A DNA stretch of 64,000 nt, taken from assembly GCA_024167805.1 (NCBI GenBank), contig CP099988.1, positions 620,001 through 684,000 of the forward strand. The letters are read 5' to 3'. Positions 9,655 through 17,941 of the stretch are shown in pieces. The stretch is from Methanobacterium sp. ERen5 (GTDB lineage: Archaea; Methanobacteriota; Methanobacteria; Methanobacteriales; Methanobacteriaceae). Made by a program: the position numbers and the translations under genes. Every line of letters starts with the position of its first letter. The first letter of the stretch is position 1. The notes beneath the pieces are model-generated. The model was given only the letters and a program-made list of their open reading frames with translations. It did no database searches and was not told the DNA's origin.

Positions 9655-10011
9655 ATGGTAGAAATGATAGAAAGAATATTGAAGGATTTAGGCAGGATAA
9701 ACGGAGTAACTGGATCATTAGTAGTTGGTAAAGACGGTTTGATAATAGAAAGCGAAGTTCCGGGAGACATTGACTCTGAACTGGTTGCAGCTATGTCATC
9801 TGCAGTTTTTGGTACAGCAGAAAGATCAGCTGAAGAAATGAAACATGACCCTCTGCAGCAAGTAATGATAGAAGGGGAAAAAGGAAAAACATTGATGATT
9901 GATGCTGGAGAAGGAATTTTAGTAGTGATAACAGACATAGAAATAAATCTAGGATTGATCCGAATAGAAATGAGAAGAAGTGCCGAGCGAGTTATTGACA
10001 TGTTAACCTAA
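9655..10011 (+). CDS. Roadblock/LC7 domain protein
   Basis: A single-domain 118-residue Roadblock/LC7 protein: an N-terminal helix ([15 protein letters not shown]), the strand [14 protein letters not shown], a central helix with [21 protein letters not shown] and the last strands [25 protein letters not shown]. Members of this fold (MglB, LAMTOR) dimerise and control small GTPases or polarity. GGAGG precedes the ATG. It is transcribed divergently from the DUF1611-sepF-minD run, with about 120 bases in between. That makes a role with the run possible but unproven. No Ras-like GTPase gene is visible nearby. Confidence 0.85.
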   Translation: MVEMIERILKDLGRINGVTGSLVVGKDGLIIESEVPGDIDSELVAAMSSAVFGTAERSAEEMKHDPLQQVMIEGEKGKTLMIDAGEGILVVITDIEINLGLIRIEMRRSAERVIDMLT

Positions 10012-10053
10012 ATTCCCTTGGCGTTTTACTTAAGTAAATGAGGGGATGAACAA

Positions 10054-11013
10054 ATGCGAAAACCCTATGTAATATTGATCGGAAGTGCATCTGGTATTGG
10101 TAAATCTACTATAGCCTCGGAATTAGCAAAAGAATTGGGAATCAAACATTTAATTGAAACAGATTTCATTAGAGCCATAGTTCGTGGAATAATAGGTCCA
10201 GACTATGCACCTTCACTACACAAATCCTCATTTGATGCATATTTAACATTAAGGGATAAGGAACGATTTGATGGAGATACAGATTCATTGATTGAAGCTG
10301 GCTTCGAAGATCATGCCTCATTTGTAATTCCCGCCATTGAAAGGGTTATAAGAAGAGCTGTTGATGATTTTGATGATGTGGTAATTGAGGGAGTTCATCT
10401 CGTACCAGGTTTCATAGATATTGAGAAGTTCCAAAAGGATGCATCCATCCATTTCTTCGTTTTAACTGCTGACAAAGAAGTTCACAAGGAACGGTTTGTT
10501 AAAAGGGCAATGAAGATTAAAAGGGGAGGAAAACATCTTGAGTACTTCAAAGAGAATCGTGTGATCAATGATTATCTAGTTAAAAGTGCAATTGAACATA
10601 ATATTCCAGTAATCAATAATCAAACCATTGATCAAACTCTAAAACGCATGTTGACACTCATCCGTGGAATTTGTAAAGTAATGCTTTTCAAACACTCAGT
10701 TGACCAGCTTGAAGAAGAAACTTCCATCATACTGGATAAATACGGAGGTAGAATGGTTGATGTTTCCTACTTCCTTCCAGGGTTTGGTGAACCACTAAAA
10801 AGAAATGTTAATGTGTTTGACCCAGTTGAGGCCAAACGGTTCATTGAAAAGTTGGATGAGAATCCTAAACGTAAAAAAGATCTTGAAAATCTCTACAGTT
10901 TATCAGGAAACGTTCACAGCCACAAGATTTGTGCCCCTGATAAGAAAAGTCTTGAGGCCATGATCAAGGATCTAGATAATGCTGGGTTGATCTATAAGAA
11001 CGAAGAAAAGTGA
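10054..11013 (+). CDS. 2-phosphoglycerate kinase-like P-loop protein
   Basis: A 319-residue kinase-like protein. The P-loop [10 protein letters not shown] (residues 10-19) opens an adenylate-kinase-type fold, followed by [10 protein letters not shown] and [11 protein letters not shown] as substrate-lid and Walker B regions, then [16 protein letters not shown]. It resembles archaeal 2-phosphoglycerate kinases, which start synthesis of cyclic 2,3-diphosphoglycerate, a solute of Methanobacteriales. The N-terminal ATP-cone of the Methanothermus enzyme is absent, and the C-terminal third (about 215-319) is a separate regulatory-looking domain, so it may be a paralogue with another substrate. It lies 42 bases after the Roadblock gene. 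Confidence 0.7.
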   Translation: MRKPYVILIGSASGIGKSTIASELAKELGIKHLIETDFIRAIVRGIIGPDYAPSLHKSSFDAYLTLRDKERFDGDTDSLIEAGFEDHASFVIPAIERVIRRAVDDFDDVVIEGVHLVPGFIDIEKFQKDASIHFFVLTADKEVHKERFVKRAMKIKRGGKHLEYFKENRVINDYLVKSAIEHNIPVINNQTIDQTLKRMLTLIRGICKVMLFKHSVDQLEEETSIILDKYGGRMVDVSYFLPGFGEPLKRNVNVFDPVEAKRFIEKLDENPKRKKDLENLYSLSGNVHSHKICAPDKKSLEAMIKDLDNAGLIYKNEEK

Positions 11014-11066
11014 TTATATAAATTTAGATTTGGAAGTAATTTTATGGTAGTTAAGGAGATCTTTAA

Positions 11067-11630
11067 TTGAACAACATAAACACAGACTGTCCTGTTTGTA
11101 AAGGTAGAAATACCCTAGAAATGACCAGTAAAACCGAAGAAATACCCTATTTTGGGGAAATTCTTGAATCTACTATTATTTGTTCGGAATGTGGTTACAG
11201 ACACACAGATACCATCTGTCTTGAACAGAAAGAACCTGTATATTACTCCCTTTTAATAAGTAAAGCTAACATCAATGCAAGGGTTGTGAAATCTCAAACA
11301 GCAACTTTAAGCATACCAGACTTGGGACTTAAAGTTGAGCCCGGACCAAAATCACAGGGATACGTTTCAAATGTTGAAGGTGTTTTAAACAGATTTGGAT
11401 CTGCAGTGGAAACAGCCATTGAATGGGCAGAAGAACCTGAGGTAAAGGAAAATGCCCTGAAAATAATTGAAAAAATTGAGGATATTAAATCTGGTGATGG
11501 ATCCGCAACCTTAATAATTGAAGATCCCTTTGGACACAGCATAATCATTCATGATGATGCAAAACACAGAAAATTGTCCCAAGAAGAAGTTGAAAATTTA
11601 AACACTGGCTTTGTTACCATCGACCAGTAA
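11067..11630 (+). CDS. ZPR1 zinc-finger domain protein
   Basis: A 187-residue protein with one ZPR1 module: a four-Cys zinc finger (CPVCKG near residues 8-13 and CSECGY near 47-52) followed by the double-stranded beta-helix part with [19 protein letters not shown] and [14 protein letters not shown] [14 protein letters not shown]. Eukaryotic ZPR1 chaperones elongation factor 1A; archaea carry a single-module version of unverified role. The start is TTG at 11067 after AAGGAG. It follows the kinase-like gene in the same direction with about 50 bases between. Confidence 0.85.
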   Translation: MNNINTDCPVCKGRNTLEMTSKTEEIPYFGEILESTIICSECGYRHTDTICLEQKEPVYYSLLISKANINARVVKSQTATLSIPDLGLKVEPGPKSQGYVSNVEGVLNRFGSAVETAIEWAEEPEVKENALKIIEKIEDIKSGDGSATLIIEDPFGHSIIIHDDAKHRKLSQEEVENLNTGFVTIDQ

Positions 11631-11853
11631 TTCTTGTTGGCAATATCCATTAGGACATTGTCAAATAGGTTTATCTAACTGACTAGGGTTATCTAATTTA
11701 AAATAAGTTTTGTATCAATTCAGTAGTTTGAATTTAATTTTTTCTAAGTTAGTAAAAGAAAGAAATTAAGTTGTATGATAATTATTGAATCTATTTCTAA
11801 AAAAAACTTAATTCATATGGAAAATTAGTTTGTTTAAAGGATTGATAATGAGA

Positions 11854-12426
11854 TTAAAATATCTCATCATCGTCATCATCAACATCTTTAATCTTTAATG
11901 ATTTTTTAACATCCAAACTTAAAGCATCACAATCTGCTTTTATTGCATCTAAATGTTTTAAAATCCTGAATTTTTCTTCGTTAATTCTTTTGATGTTGGT
12001 GTAAGGGTATATTGATTCCTTGAGCATTTCATATTCTATGGTTGTGTAAGGATAATCATTGAGCTGTTCACAAACACGTTCGAGAACTTCGCCTAAAAAT
12101 TTGTTCATTTCAACCTTCACACGTTCCCTTATCATCTTGTCTTTGTCAAGATTCTTTTTCATCAGCCTTACAACTTCTGCCTTGGCAAACGGTAGGTCTT
12201 CACTCTCTTCTTCAGTTACTTCTTCATCCCCTAAAATTCCTTCAGAATCATCAAATTCTTCGGGTACTTCTTCATCCCCTAAAATTTCTTCTGAATCTTT
12301 GACATCTTCGGTTGATTCTTCGTTAACTTCTTCAGTAGTTTCATTCCCTTCTTCAGTAGTTTCATTCCCTTCTTCAGTAGTTTCATTCCCTTCTTCATTA
12401 TTAAATTCTTCTTCGTTGAAATCCAT
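11854..12426 (-). CDS. Acidic-tailed protein with a histone-fold-like core
   Basis: A 190-residue protein of unusual composition. Residues 1-77 are almost entirely Glu, Asp, Asn and Thr and contain three EEGNETT units and two DSE-x-ILGDEEV units. Residues 78-142 align by eye with archaeal histones: [14 protein letters not shown] against the [11 protein letters not shown] start, a long central helix ([19 protein letters not shown]), a TTIE loop like the KTIKAED loop, and a last short helix. Residues 146-177 look like an extra helix, and 181-190 form an acidic tail. The histone-fold call is inference from pattern. A chaperone-like or non-nucleosomal histone is possible. Confidence 0.6.
   Translation of the reverse strand: MDFNEEEFNNEEGNETTEEGNETTEEGNETTEEVNEESTEDVKDSEEILGDEEVPEEFDDSEGILGDEEVTEEESEDLPFAKAEVVRLMKKNLDKDKMIRERVKVEMNKFLGEVLERVCEQLNDYPYTTIEYEMLKESIYPYTNIKRINEEKFRILKHLDAIKADCDALSLDVKKSLKIKDVDDDDDEIF
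12331..12393. repeat. Three perfect 21-bp tandem copies
   Basis: Three identical 21-base units run head to tail at 12331-12351, 12352-12372 and 12373-12393. They encode the EEGNETT units of the acidic N-terminus on the minus strand. Being multiples of three, copy-number changes would keep the frame. A degenerate pair of about 45 bases follows at roughly 12217-12300. Confidence 0.9.
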
Positions 12427-12592
12427 GATCTTTGCCTCCTATTATCAATTAATAATCTGTTAAACGCCCTATATAAAGTTACTTATAATATTAATCATTG
12501 CCCCCATAATTTTACATTAAAAACTAAATATTGTGCAAATAAACGGAGCTAACTTCAAAATATTGAAAGGGCCTATTTTTTTAAGTCCGAAT

Positions 12593-13432
12593 CTATAAAA
12601 TTTCAAGACTGAGATCCAGTGCTGTTACAGAGTGTGTCAGATAGCCTGTAGAAATAATATCCACCCCAATACCTGCGTAGTTCTCAATATTATTTGGACC
12701 TATACCTCCAGAAACTTCTATTAGGATATTGTCCCTCAAATTCTGATTTTCAATGGCCTTAACTACATTTTTCACTTCTTCAGGATCCATGTTGTCCAAC
12801 ATCACAATATCTGCCCCTGCAATCGAAGCTTCCAATGCATCCATCATATTTTCAACTTCAATTTCAATTTTTTTAGTGAAACTGACTTTGCTTCTTGCAA
12901 TTTTAACTGAGTCCCCAACACTTCCAACAATGGCTATGTGATTGTCTTTAATTAAAACACAGTCATCCAACCTGTAACGATGACTGTCTCCACCACCCAA
13001 TTTAACTGCTTCTTTCTCAAATAGTTGCAGTCCAGGGGTGGTTTTCCGGGTTGCAGCAACCCTCATGTTAGGATCAATTTTGTGCACCATTGAAACAAGA
13101 TTGAAAGTTGTAGTTGCAATACCGCACATTCTCATGAGCAGATTCAGTACAGTTCTCTCAACACCCAATATTGTCCTTGCATCACCCTCAATCTCCAACA
13201 ACACATCATCTGCACCTATTTTTTCCCCATCGGAAACCAAAGCCTTTGCATCGACTGAAAATTCAGCGAATATTTCGCATGCAAGTTCTACTCCTGCTGT
13301 GATTCCTGGTTCCCTGCTAATAATATGTGCCTTAATAATAGTATCAGGTTTTATAAGGGCTGTTGATGTGATATCCTCAAATCCCACATCTTGATGGATC
13401 ATTCCAATTATTTCTGTTAAATCGTACTTCAT
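12593..13432 (-). CDS. nadC: Nicotinate-nucleotide pyrophosphorylase (quinolinate phosphoribosyltransferase)
   Basis: Converts quinolinate and PRPP to nicotinate mononucleotide in de novo NAD synthesis. The family landmarks are VERTVLNLLMRMCGIATTT, AATRKTTPGLQLFEKEAVKLGGG with the substrate-binding Arg/Lys, RYRLDDCVLIKDNH, IEIEVEN and DIVMLDNM, with ISGGIGP-type phosphate binding near EVSGGIGPNNI. About 279 residues from the ATG at 13432, which has GGTG eleven bases upstream; an in-frame ATG 30 bases further up has no such site. nadA and nadB are not in the window. Confidence 0.95.
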   Translation of the reverse strand: MKYDLTEIIGMIHQDVGFEDITSTALIKPDTIIKAHIISREPGITAGVELACEIFAEFSVDAKALVSDGEKIGADDVLLEIEGDARTILGVERTVLNLLMRMCGIATTTFNLVSMVHKIDPNMRVAATRKTTPGLQLFEKEAVKLGGGDSHRYRLDDCVLIKDNHIAIVGSVGDSVKIARSKVSFTKKIEIEVENMMDALEASIAGADIVMLDNMDPEEVKNVVKAIENQNLRDNILIEVSGGIGPNNIENYAGIGVDIISTGYLTHSVTALDLSLEIL

Positions 13433-13517
13433 AATAATTACACACCAGTTAAAAAAATTCAATAGTATAATGTTCTATTGGAATACAGTACTTCTATAGG
13501 TATTTCTTTTATAAAAT

Positions 13518-13530
13518 AAAAGATATAAAT
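13518..13530 (+). promoter_or_regulatory. rnz: TATA-like element ahead of the rnz leader
   Basis: AAAGATATAAATATT at about 13518-13532 is a good archaeal TATA box. Transcription would begin some 25 bases downstream, near 13545, exactly where a strong stem-loop starts. Confidence 0.5.
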
Positions 13531-13544
13531 ATTCTTCACTCAAG

Positions 13545-13606
13545 GGTAGCAGAACCGTAACATAACATGGATCAATAATTTAATGATAGTCCCGGCTCTG
13601 TTTGCC
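13545..13606 (+). ncRNA. Long stem-loop in the rnz leader, possible structured RNA
   Basis: GGTAGCAGAACCG at 13545-13557 can pair with CGGCTCTGTTTGCC at 13593-13606 (eleven or twelve pairs including two G-U, one mismatch, one bulge), enclosing 35 AT-rich bases. It is far more GC-rich than the surrounding DNA, begins where the TATA box predicts the transcript start, and ends 36 bases before the rnz start codon. It could be a leader element or a small RNA; no known family was recognised. Confidence 0.4.
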
Positions 13607-13642
13607 ACTAAGACAAATTGTAAATTATTTAGGATGGTTTAA

Positions 13643-14551
13643 ATGGAAATAATATTTTTAGGAACATCATCGGCAATACCCACCAACAACAGAAACCACT
13701 CAGCCTTAGCTCTAAAAGCCTTTGGAGAAATCATACTCTTTGACTGTGGGGAAGGAACACAACGACAAATGACCAGGGCCAGACTGAGTCCCATGAAGAT
13801 CGATAGAATATTTGTTACACATTTCCACGGAGATCATATACTGGGAATTCCCGGATTAATACAATCAATGGCCTTCAGGGGAAGAAGGGATACACTGGAA
13901 ATATACGGACCACCCGGCATTAAAGAACTTTTAAATAGTATGAAGAAGTTGGGTTACTTCGCACTTTCATTCAACATAGCTGTCCATGAAATACAGGAGG
14001 GCACAGTTTTAGAAGAGGATGATTTTAAAATTTCAGCCCAGCTTATGAAACACTCAGTTGAAAATTACGCGTACTGTATCGAAGAGAAAAGAGCCCCTAA
14101 ATTTATAAAAGAAAAGGCCTTGAAACTCGGGATTAAACCTGGACCAGCCTATGGAAAATTGCAAAGCGGGCTTCCTGTAAAGATAGGAAACAAAATTATC
14201 AAACCTGAAGAAGTTTTAGGAGAAAAAAGAAGGGGTAGAAAGTTGGTTTACTCGGGAGACACATTGGCCTGCGAAGAAATGGTGGACTTTTCTAAAGATG
14301 CTGATGTATTGATTCATGAATCAACCTTCAACAACAGTCACAAAGAAAAGGCATTTGAAACAGGACATTCAACTGCTGAAATGGCTGCAGACATTGCAAA
14401 AAAAGCAGGTGTGAAGAAGTTGGTTGTAACCCATATAAGCACCAGGTACAAAGATGTTAAAACCCTTGAAATGGAAGCTGTAACTGTTTTTGAGGATTCT
14501 GTCGTGGCCGAAGATCTAATGAGGCTGGAGGTTGAACAGCATGACGATTGA
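13643..14551 (+). CDS. rnz: Ribonuclease Z
   Basis: A 302-residue metallo-beta-lactamase-fold endonuclease that trims the 3' trailer of tRNA precursors. The metal site is seen in [13 protein letters not shown] (residues 59-71), with VLIHESTF carrying the later Asp/Glu region and the terminal His in VVTHISTRY. The N-terminus [21 protein letters not shown] is typical. RBS AGGATGG lies just ahead. The coding end overlaps the likely start of the MscS gene (14541), and the leader contains an unusual hairpin. Confidence 0.95.
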   Translation: MEIIFLGTSSAIPTNNRNHSALALKAFGEIILFDCGEGTQRQMTRARLSPMKIDRIFVTHFHGDHILGIPGLIQSMAFRGRRDTLEIYGPPGIKELLNSMKKLGYFALSFNIAVHEIQEGTVLEEDDFKISAQLMKHSVENYAYCIEEKRAPKFIKEKALKLGIKPGPAYGKLQSGLPVKIGNKIIKPEEVLGEKRRGRKLVYSGDTLACEEMVDFSKDADVLIHESTFNNSHKEKAFETGHSTAEMAADIAKKAGVKKLVVTHISTRYKDVKTLEMEAVTVFEDSVVAEDLMRLEVEQHDD

Positions 14552-15301
14552 ATCCATCTTAAGCAACCCCTCTTGAAGGATGTTGTGGTGACCCTAATAA
14601 TAATTGGTGCAGCCCTTGGAATTGTTAAATGGACATCCATATTCATATCTAAAACAGGGACGAAATTTGATTCTGAAGCAACTCTCGTACAAGTTATAAA
14701 TGAGATCATTAGGTACGGTGTTTATGCCATAGCACTGACTTTGATATTAAATGAACTGGGAATCAACATAACAGCCATTGCATTGAGTTTAGGAATTGTT
14801 GGTATTGCAGTGGGTTTCGCTGCCAGAGATACCATTTCAAACTTCATTGCTGGTTTATTCGTACTTGCAGACAAGAGTTTTAAAGTTGGGGACATAATTG
14901 AGATATCTGATTACAAGGGAAAAGTCCATATAATGGGATTCAGGGTAACTAAATTAATTACCCCTGACAACAATATTGTTTCAATCCCAAATTCTAACTT
15001 CTCAAAGAATGTGCATGTAAACCACACCCCACTCGAAGAGAAACGGGTAGATTTGGAAATAACAGTACCTTACCAAGTTAAAGTTGAGGGTTTAAGAGAA
15101 AAATTTATTGACATTCTAGATAAACATGAATGGGCACTCAATGATCCATTGCCAAATTTTAATATCAATGAACTTGCAGATACAGGTATAAAAAGCACTT
15201 TAAGTTTTTGGGTCGTTGATCCATGGAAGGTTGAAGAATATCGCTCCATCATAGCGAGTGAAATTGGAACATTACTGGTGGTTGATAATGAAAAGGACTA
15301 A
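14541..15301 (+). CDS. MscS-type mechanosensitive channel, 1-base loss near its start
   Basis: A small-conductance mechanosensitive channel with about 253 residues after repair: transmembrane helices, the pore helix with [37 protein letters not shown], then the beta domain and C-terminal region. The ATG at 14541 has a perfect GGAGGT nine bases ahead and overlaps rnz, but its frame stops after [11 protein letters not shown]. One extra C in the CCCC run at 14567-14570 joins it to [13 protein letters not shown]. Without repair the only start is TTG at 14573. It opens on hypo-osmotic shock; the sortase gene overlaps its end. Confidence 0.85.
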
Positions 15302-15884
15302 TTTGATGGCTCTAGGAATAGTGGTAGTATGTATTCTAGTTTCACTAACCATAGCCATGGCAGCCTTTGAACAGTCCAAAAATTTAACAGCCGCTCAAAA
15401 GAGTTTGAAGGATTACAACGAAAAAATGAGTCAACCCGTGGATGCGCTTGATCCCCTGAGCACCAAGGCAGGTGCCTCCCTTGGAGAACTGGTCATTCCA
15501 AAACTTGGTGTGAACTGCACCATAAGATCTGACACGGTCAATGCCTACAATGCAGTTTATCATTATCCTGAAAGTGCTATGCCAGGACAACCCGGAGAAT
15601 GTGGTATACTGGGTCATAGAACTACCTACTCCGGATTATTTGAAAACATAGGTTCGTTGGAAGTTGGAGATCAGGTAATAATTGTGGACACAATCATGAA
15701 AAAGAAGTACACCTACTCAGTAACATCCAATGGAAATGACATTAGATGGGATTACAAAACCAATCCAGTCGCCTTTGCTTTGGATGGAAAGGCAAGGTTA
15801 ATGCTCATGACATGTTACCCTCCTGGAAAAAAGGAAGCTGCATACATAGCACACTGCGAACTAGTATCAACCGATAATATTTAA
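15288..15884 (+). CDS. Sortase-family membrane transpeptidase
   Basis: A 198-residue sortase with an N-terminal membrane anchor (residues 7-26) and the sortase barrel: [14 protein letters not shown], catalytic His in [13 protein letters not shown] (H110) and catalytic Cys in LMTCYPPG (C176). The Arg usually found eight or nine residues after the Cys is replaced by Ala in KKEAAYIAH, so either another residue serves or this is a divergent class. Sortases attach surface proteins by cleaving a C-terminal sorting signal; no substrate with such a signal is seen here. The ATG at 15288 overlaps the MscS end; both are probably co-translated. Confidence 0.8.
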   Translation: MKRTNLMALGIVVVCILVSLTIAMAAFEQSKNLTAAQKSLKDYNEKMSQPVDALDPLSTKAGASLGELVIPKLGVNCTIRSDTVNAYNAVYHYPESAMPGQPGECGILGHRTTYSGLFENIGSLEVGDQVIIVDTIMKKKYTYSVTSNGNDIRWDYKTNPVAFALDGKARLMLMTCYPPGKKEAAYIAHCELVSTDNI

Positions 15885-16187
15885 CAAATTCAATTTACTT
15901 TTATTACTAAATTTTTTGTGGGAAATGTCACAAACCCCTGTTTATTAGTGTTTTCTTTGTGTGCCATGTCACCATATTCATTTTTAGCTTTAAATCAGTC
16001 AAAATTCTTCATGATATCATGGGACTGTAACTATGCACTGTTTCCCAACTTGGTAAAGTTTTATTAATAATGAATAGAGCAATATATTAAATTAGTACTG
16101 TATGTCTTGATGAGGATTAATTGTATGGAATAATTGTTAACAATTAAAACTTTTCATGGTCTAAAAAAAGTATTAAGAGGCGTTAAT
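15885..16187. other. 303-base gap before the hydrogenase operon
   Basis: No gene is visible. The stretch holds a TATA-like AATATATTAAATT (16081-16093), a palindrome CATGATATCATG at 16011-16022, and the 16-base palindrome listed separately. It reads as the promoter region of the ferredoxin-hydrogenase operon. Confidence 0.6.
16131..16146. promoter_or_regulatory. Perfect 16-base palindrome, candidate operator
   Basis: TAATTGTTAACAATTA is a perfect inverted repeat. It lies about 40 bases downstream of the TATA-like box and 41 bases ahead of the ferredoxin start, so it would sit in the start region of the transcript, where a bound repressor could block initiation. No regulator gene is adjacent. 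Confidence 0.45.
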
Positions 16188-16439
16188 ATGGTAGAAATAG
16201 AAATAGACGAAAATGCATGTGTTGGATGCGGTTCTTGTGTGGACGACTGCCCTAACGATGTCTATGAAATGGATGAAGCTAAAAACAAAACTAAAGTTGT
16301 TAATGCTGACGATTGTATGGCATGCCTTTCATGCCATGAAATCTGTCCTGCCGAAGCAATGGAACATAAAAACATACACGTGGCTAAAAGGCTGTATATC
16401 GATAGAAAAGTTAATGATGTACTCAATAAGATAATCTAG
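16188..16439 (+). CDS. 2x[4Fe-4S] ferredoxin of the hydrogenase operon
   Basis: An 83-residue ferredoxin with two complete CxxCxxCxxxC sets (C11, C14, C17, C21 and C43, C46, C49, C53), each followed by Pro, and a C-terminal helical extension (about 60-83) not needed for cluster binding. It opens the operon that continues with the V4R protein and the hydrogenase subunits and is the obvious electron acceptor or donor for that enzyme. The ATG at 16188 has AAGAGGCG ahead of it; an in-frame TTG at 16134 has no ribosome binding site. Confidence 0.9.
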   Translation: MVEIEIDENACVGCGSCVDDCPNDVYEMDEAKNKTKVVNADDCMACLSCHEICPAEAMEHKNIHVAKRLYIDRKVNDVLNKII

Positions 16440-16450
16440 GAGACATTAGT

Positions 16451-17017
16451 ATGGCATATGAAATTAAAAGGGAAGGAAAGGAAGTATTTGGGGATTTTAA
16501 ACCTGAACTTATTCCTGATGAATGTGGGGGAGATATTGATGATTATGAAGAGGCCCTTCACGTTCTTATGAAGTTTGTTGGTTCAATGTCCAGCGCCCTT
16601 GAACAGGTGTCTGGAAGGGGTGCGAATGCAATTGTTTATCAAGCCGGTAAAAGAATGGGCCACGAAGCAGGTAAAATGGTTGAAAAAACCGACGACCTTG
16701 AGAAAGCAATGCAAGAATTGAGTGAAATTTTAGGTGCAGAATTTTATTTTGATATGTGGAAACCAGCTGGTCAAGAAGGTTACACCATTGAAAAGGGTGA
16801 TGAAACAGTTGTGAAATTAATTTTCAGAGATTGTGTAGTCAGACAAACACTTCGAAGAACTGGTCTTCCGCAAAAAGGACCTTTATGTTACTTATTATAT
16901 GGTTATACAGTTGGTGCTGTGGAAGAGGTTATGGATATCAGGGGAAAACTCGACATTGACCATGTAGGGCCAAATGCCTGTCTTAAAACATTGACAATCA
17001 AATGGAGTGGTAAATAA
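16451..17017 (+). CDS. V4R (4-vinyl reductase/hydrocarbon-binding) domain protein
   Basis: A 188-residue protein with a V4R domain over about residues 30-185: [20 protein letters not shown], the helix [16 protein letters not shown], and the C-terminal [29 protein letters not shown] and [14 protein letters not shown]4R domains bind small hydrophobic ligands or act as sensors in other systems. Three conserved-looking Cys in the last third might bind a metal. Its placement between ferredoxin and hydrogenase small subunit, with ATG overlap (TAATG) into the small subunit, ties it to that enzyme. Its function is unknown; assembly, sensing or redox roles are all open. Confidence 0.8.
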   Translation: MAYEIKREGKEVFGDFKPELIPDECGGDIDDYEEALHVLMKFVGSMSSALEQVSGRGANAIVYQAGKRMGHEAGKMVEKTDDLEKAMQELSEILGAEFYFDMWKPAGQEGYTIEKGDETVVKLIFRDCVVRQTLRRTGLPQKGPLCYLLYGYTVGAVEEVMDIRGKLDIDHVGPNACLKTLTIKWSGK

Positions 17018-17928
17018 TGGTAAACATCGCTCTAGAATTACTAGCAAGCTGTACAGGCTGTGAAATATCAATACTCGATCTTCATGAAGAATTGATCGAT
17101 GTCCTTGAACAAGCCAACCTCGTTTATGCACCCATACTCATGGATGTGAAGGAAATACCTGAAAACATTGACATTGCAATTGTTTCAGGATCTGTCAGAA
17201 ATGAAGAAAACAAAGAAAGGCTGGAAGAGATACGGGAAAAGGCCAATACTGTTATTGCATACGGTACATGTGCATGCTACGGAGGAATAACTTGTATGGC
17301 AGATCTCTACAGTCCTGAAGAAGTATCAGACAGAAGCTTTAAAGACAATCCAAGCACAGAATCTGCGGCTGAGCCTTCTGAAGTGGTTCCAAAACTCCTG
17401 CCAATAGTACATCCTGCAGGAGACCTTGCTTTAATAGATTATTATTTGCCAGGCTGTCCACCAAAGGAATACTTGGTAAAGGACATTCTTGTTCCATTGA
17501 TCAACGGAGAAGAACCTGTTGTACCTAAAAAATCTGTTTGTGCAGATTGTGAACGTACCATGGAACACGTTGAATTCGATAAGATCCACAGAAGAGTTGA
17601 AGGAACTCCAGATCCTGATCTATGTTTTTTAAGCCAAGGTTACATCTGCATGGGATCAGCAACCCTTGGAAGGTGCGGTGCACTATGCTCATCAGCCGGT
17701 GTTCCATGTCATGGATGTGGAGGACCTTCCTTGGACATATTAAGGGAACCTAACCATGATGTATACAACTGTATTGTAAACAGAATAGCTCATCTCTCCA
17801 AGATGCCCCACAAAGATGTTGAAAAACAGATCTACGATGTTGGGCATTTGATATATGGATTTGTTATTGGAAGCACGATAATGGAGAATAAAAAGGTTTC
17901 ATTGATCCCTCAGTTGATCAAGAAATAG
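17017..17928 (+). CDS. [NiFe] hydrogenase small subunit, MvhG-like
   Basis: A 303-residue electron-transfer subunit. Proximal cluster ligands are in SCTGCE (C12, C15), GTCACYGG and PGCPPKE. The C-terminal half carries more cysteines ([44 protein letters not shown]) for medial and distal [4Fe-4S] clusters. There is no twin-arginine signal, so it is cytoplasmic, as expected for group 3 enzymes. It resembles the small subunit of the F420-nonreducing (methyl-viologen) hydrogenase of methanogens, but mvhD, which links that enzyme to heterodisulfide reductase, is absent from this operon. It starts on the last base of the V4R stop codon. Confidence 0.85.
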   Translation: MVNIALELLASCTGCEISILDLHEELIDVLEQANLVYAPILMDVKEIPENIDIAIVSGSVRNEENKERLEEIREKANTVIAYGTCACYGGITCMADLYSPEEVSDRSFKDNPSTESAAEPSEVVPKLLPIVHPAGDLALIDYYLPGCPPKEYLVKDILVPLINGEEPVVPKKSVCADCERTMEHVEFDKIHRRVEGTPDPDLCFLSQGYICMGSATLGRCGALCSSAGVPCHGCGGPSLDILREPNHDVYNCIVNRIAHLSKMPHKDVEKQIYDVGHLIYGFVIGSTIMENKKVSLIPQLIKK

Positions 17929-17941
17929 ATTGGTGATAATT

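Noticed and set aside
16101..16130. A box C-like TTGATGA near 16108 as a C/D guide RNA.
   Set aside because: No box D (CTGA), second box pair or closing stem lies at the needed distance.
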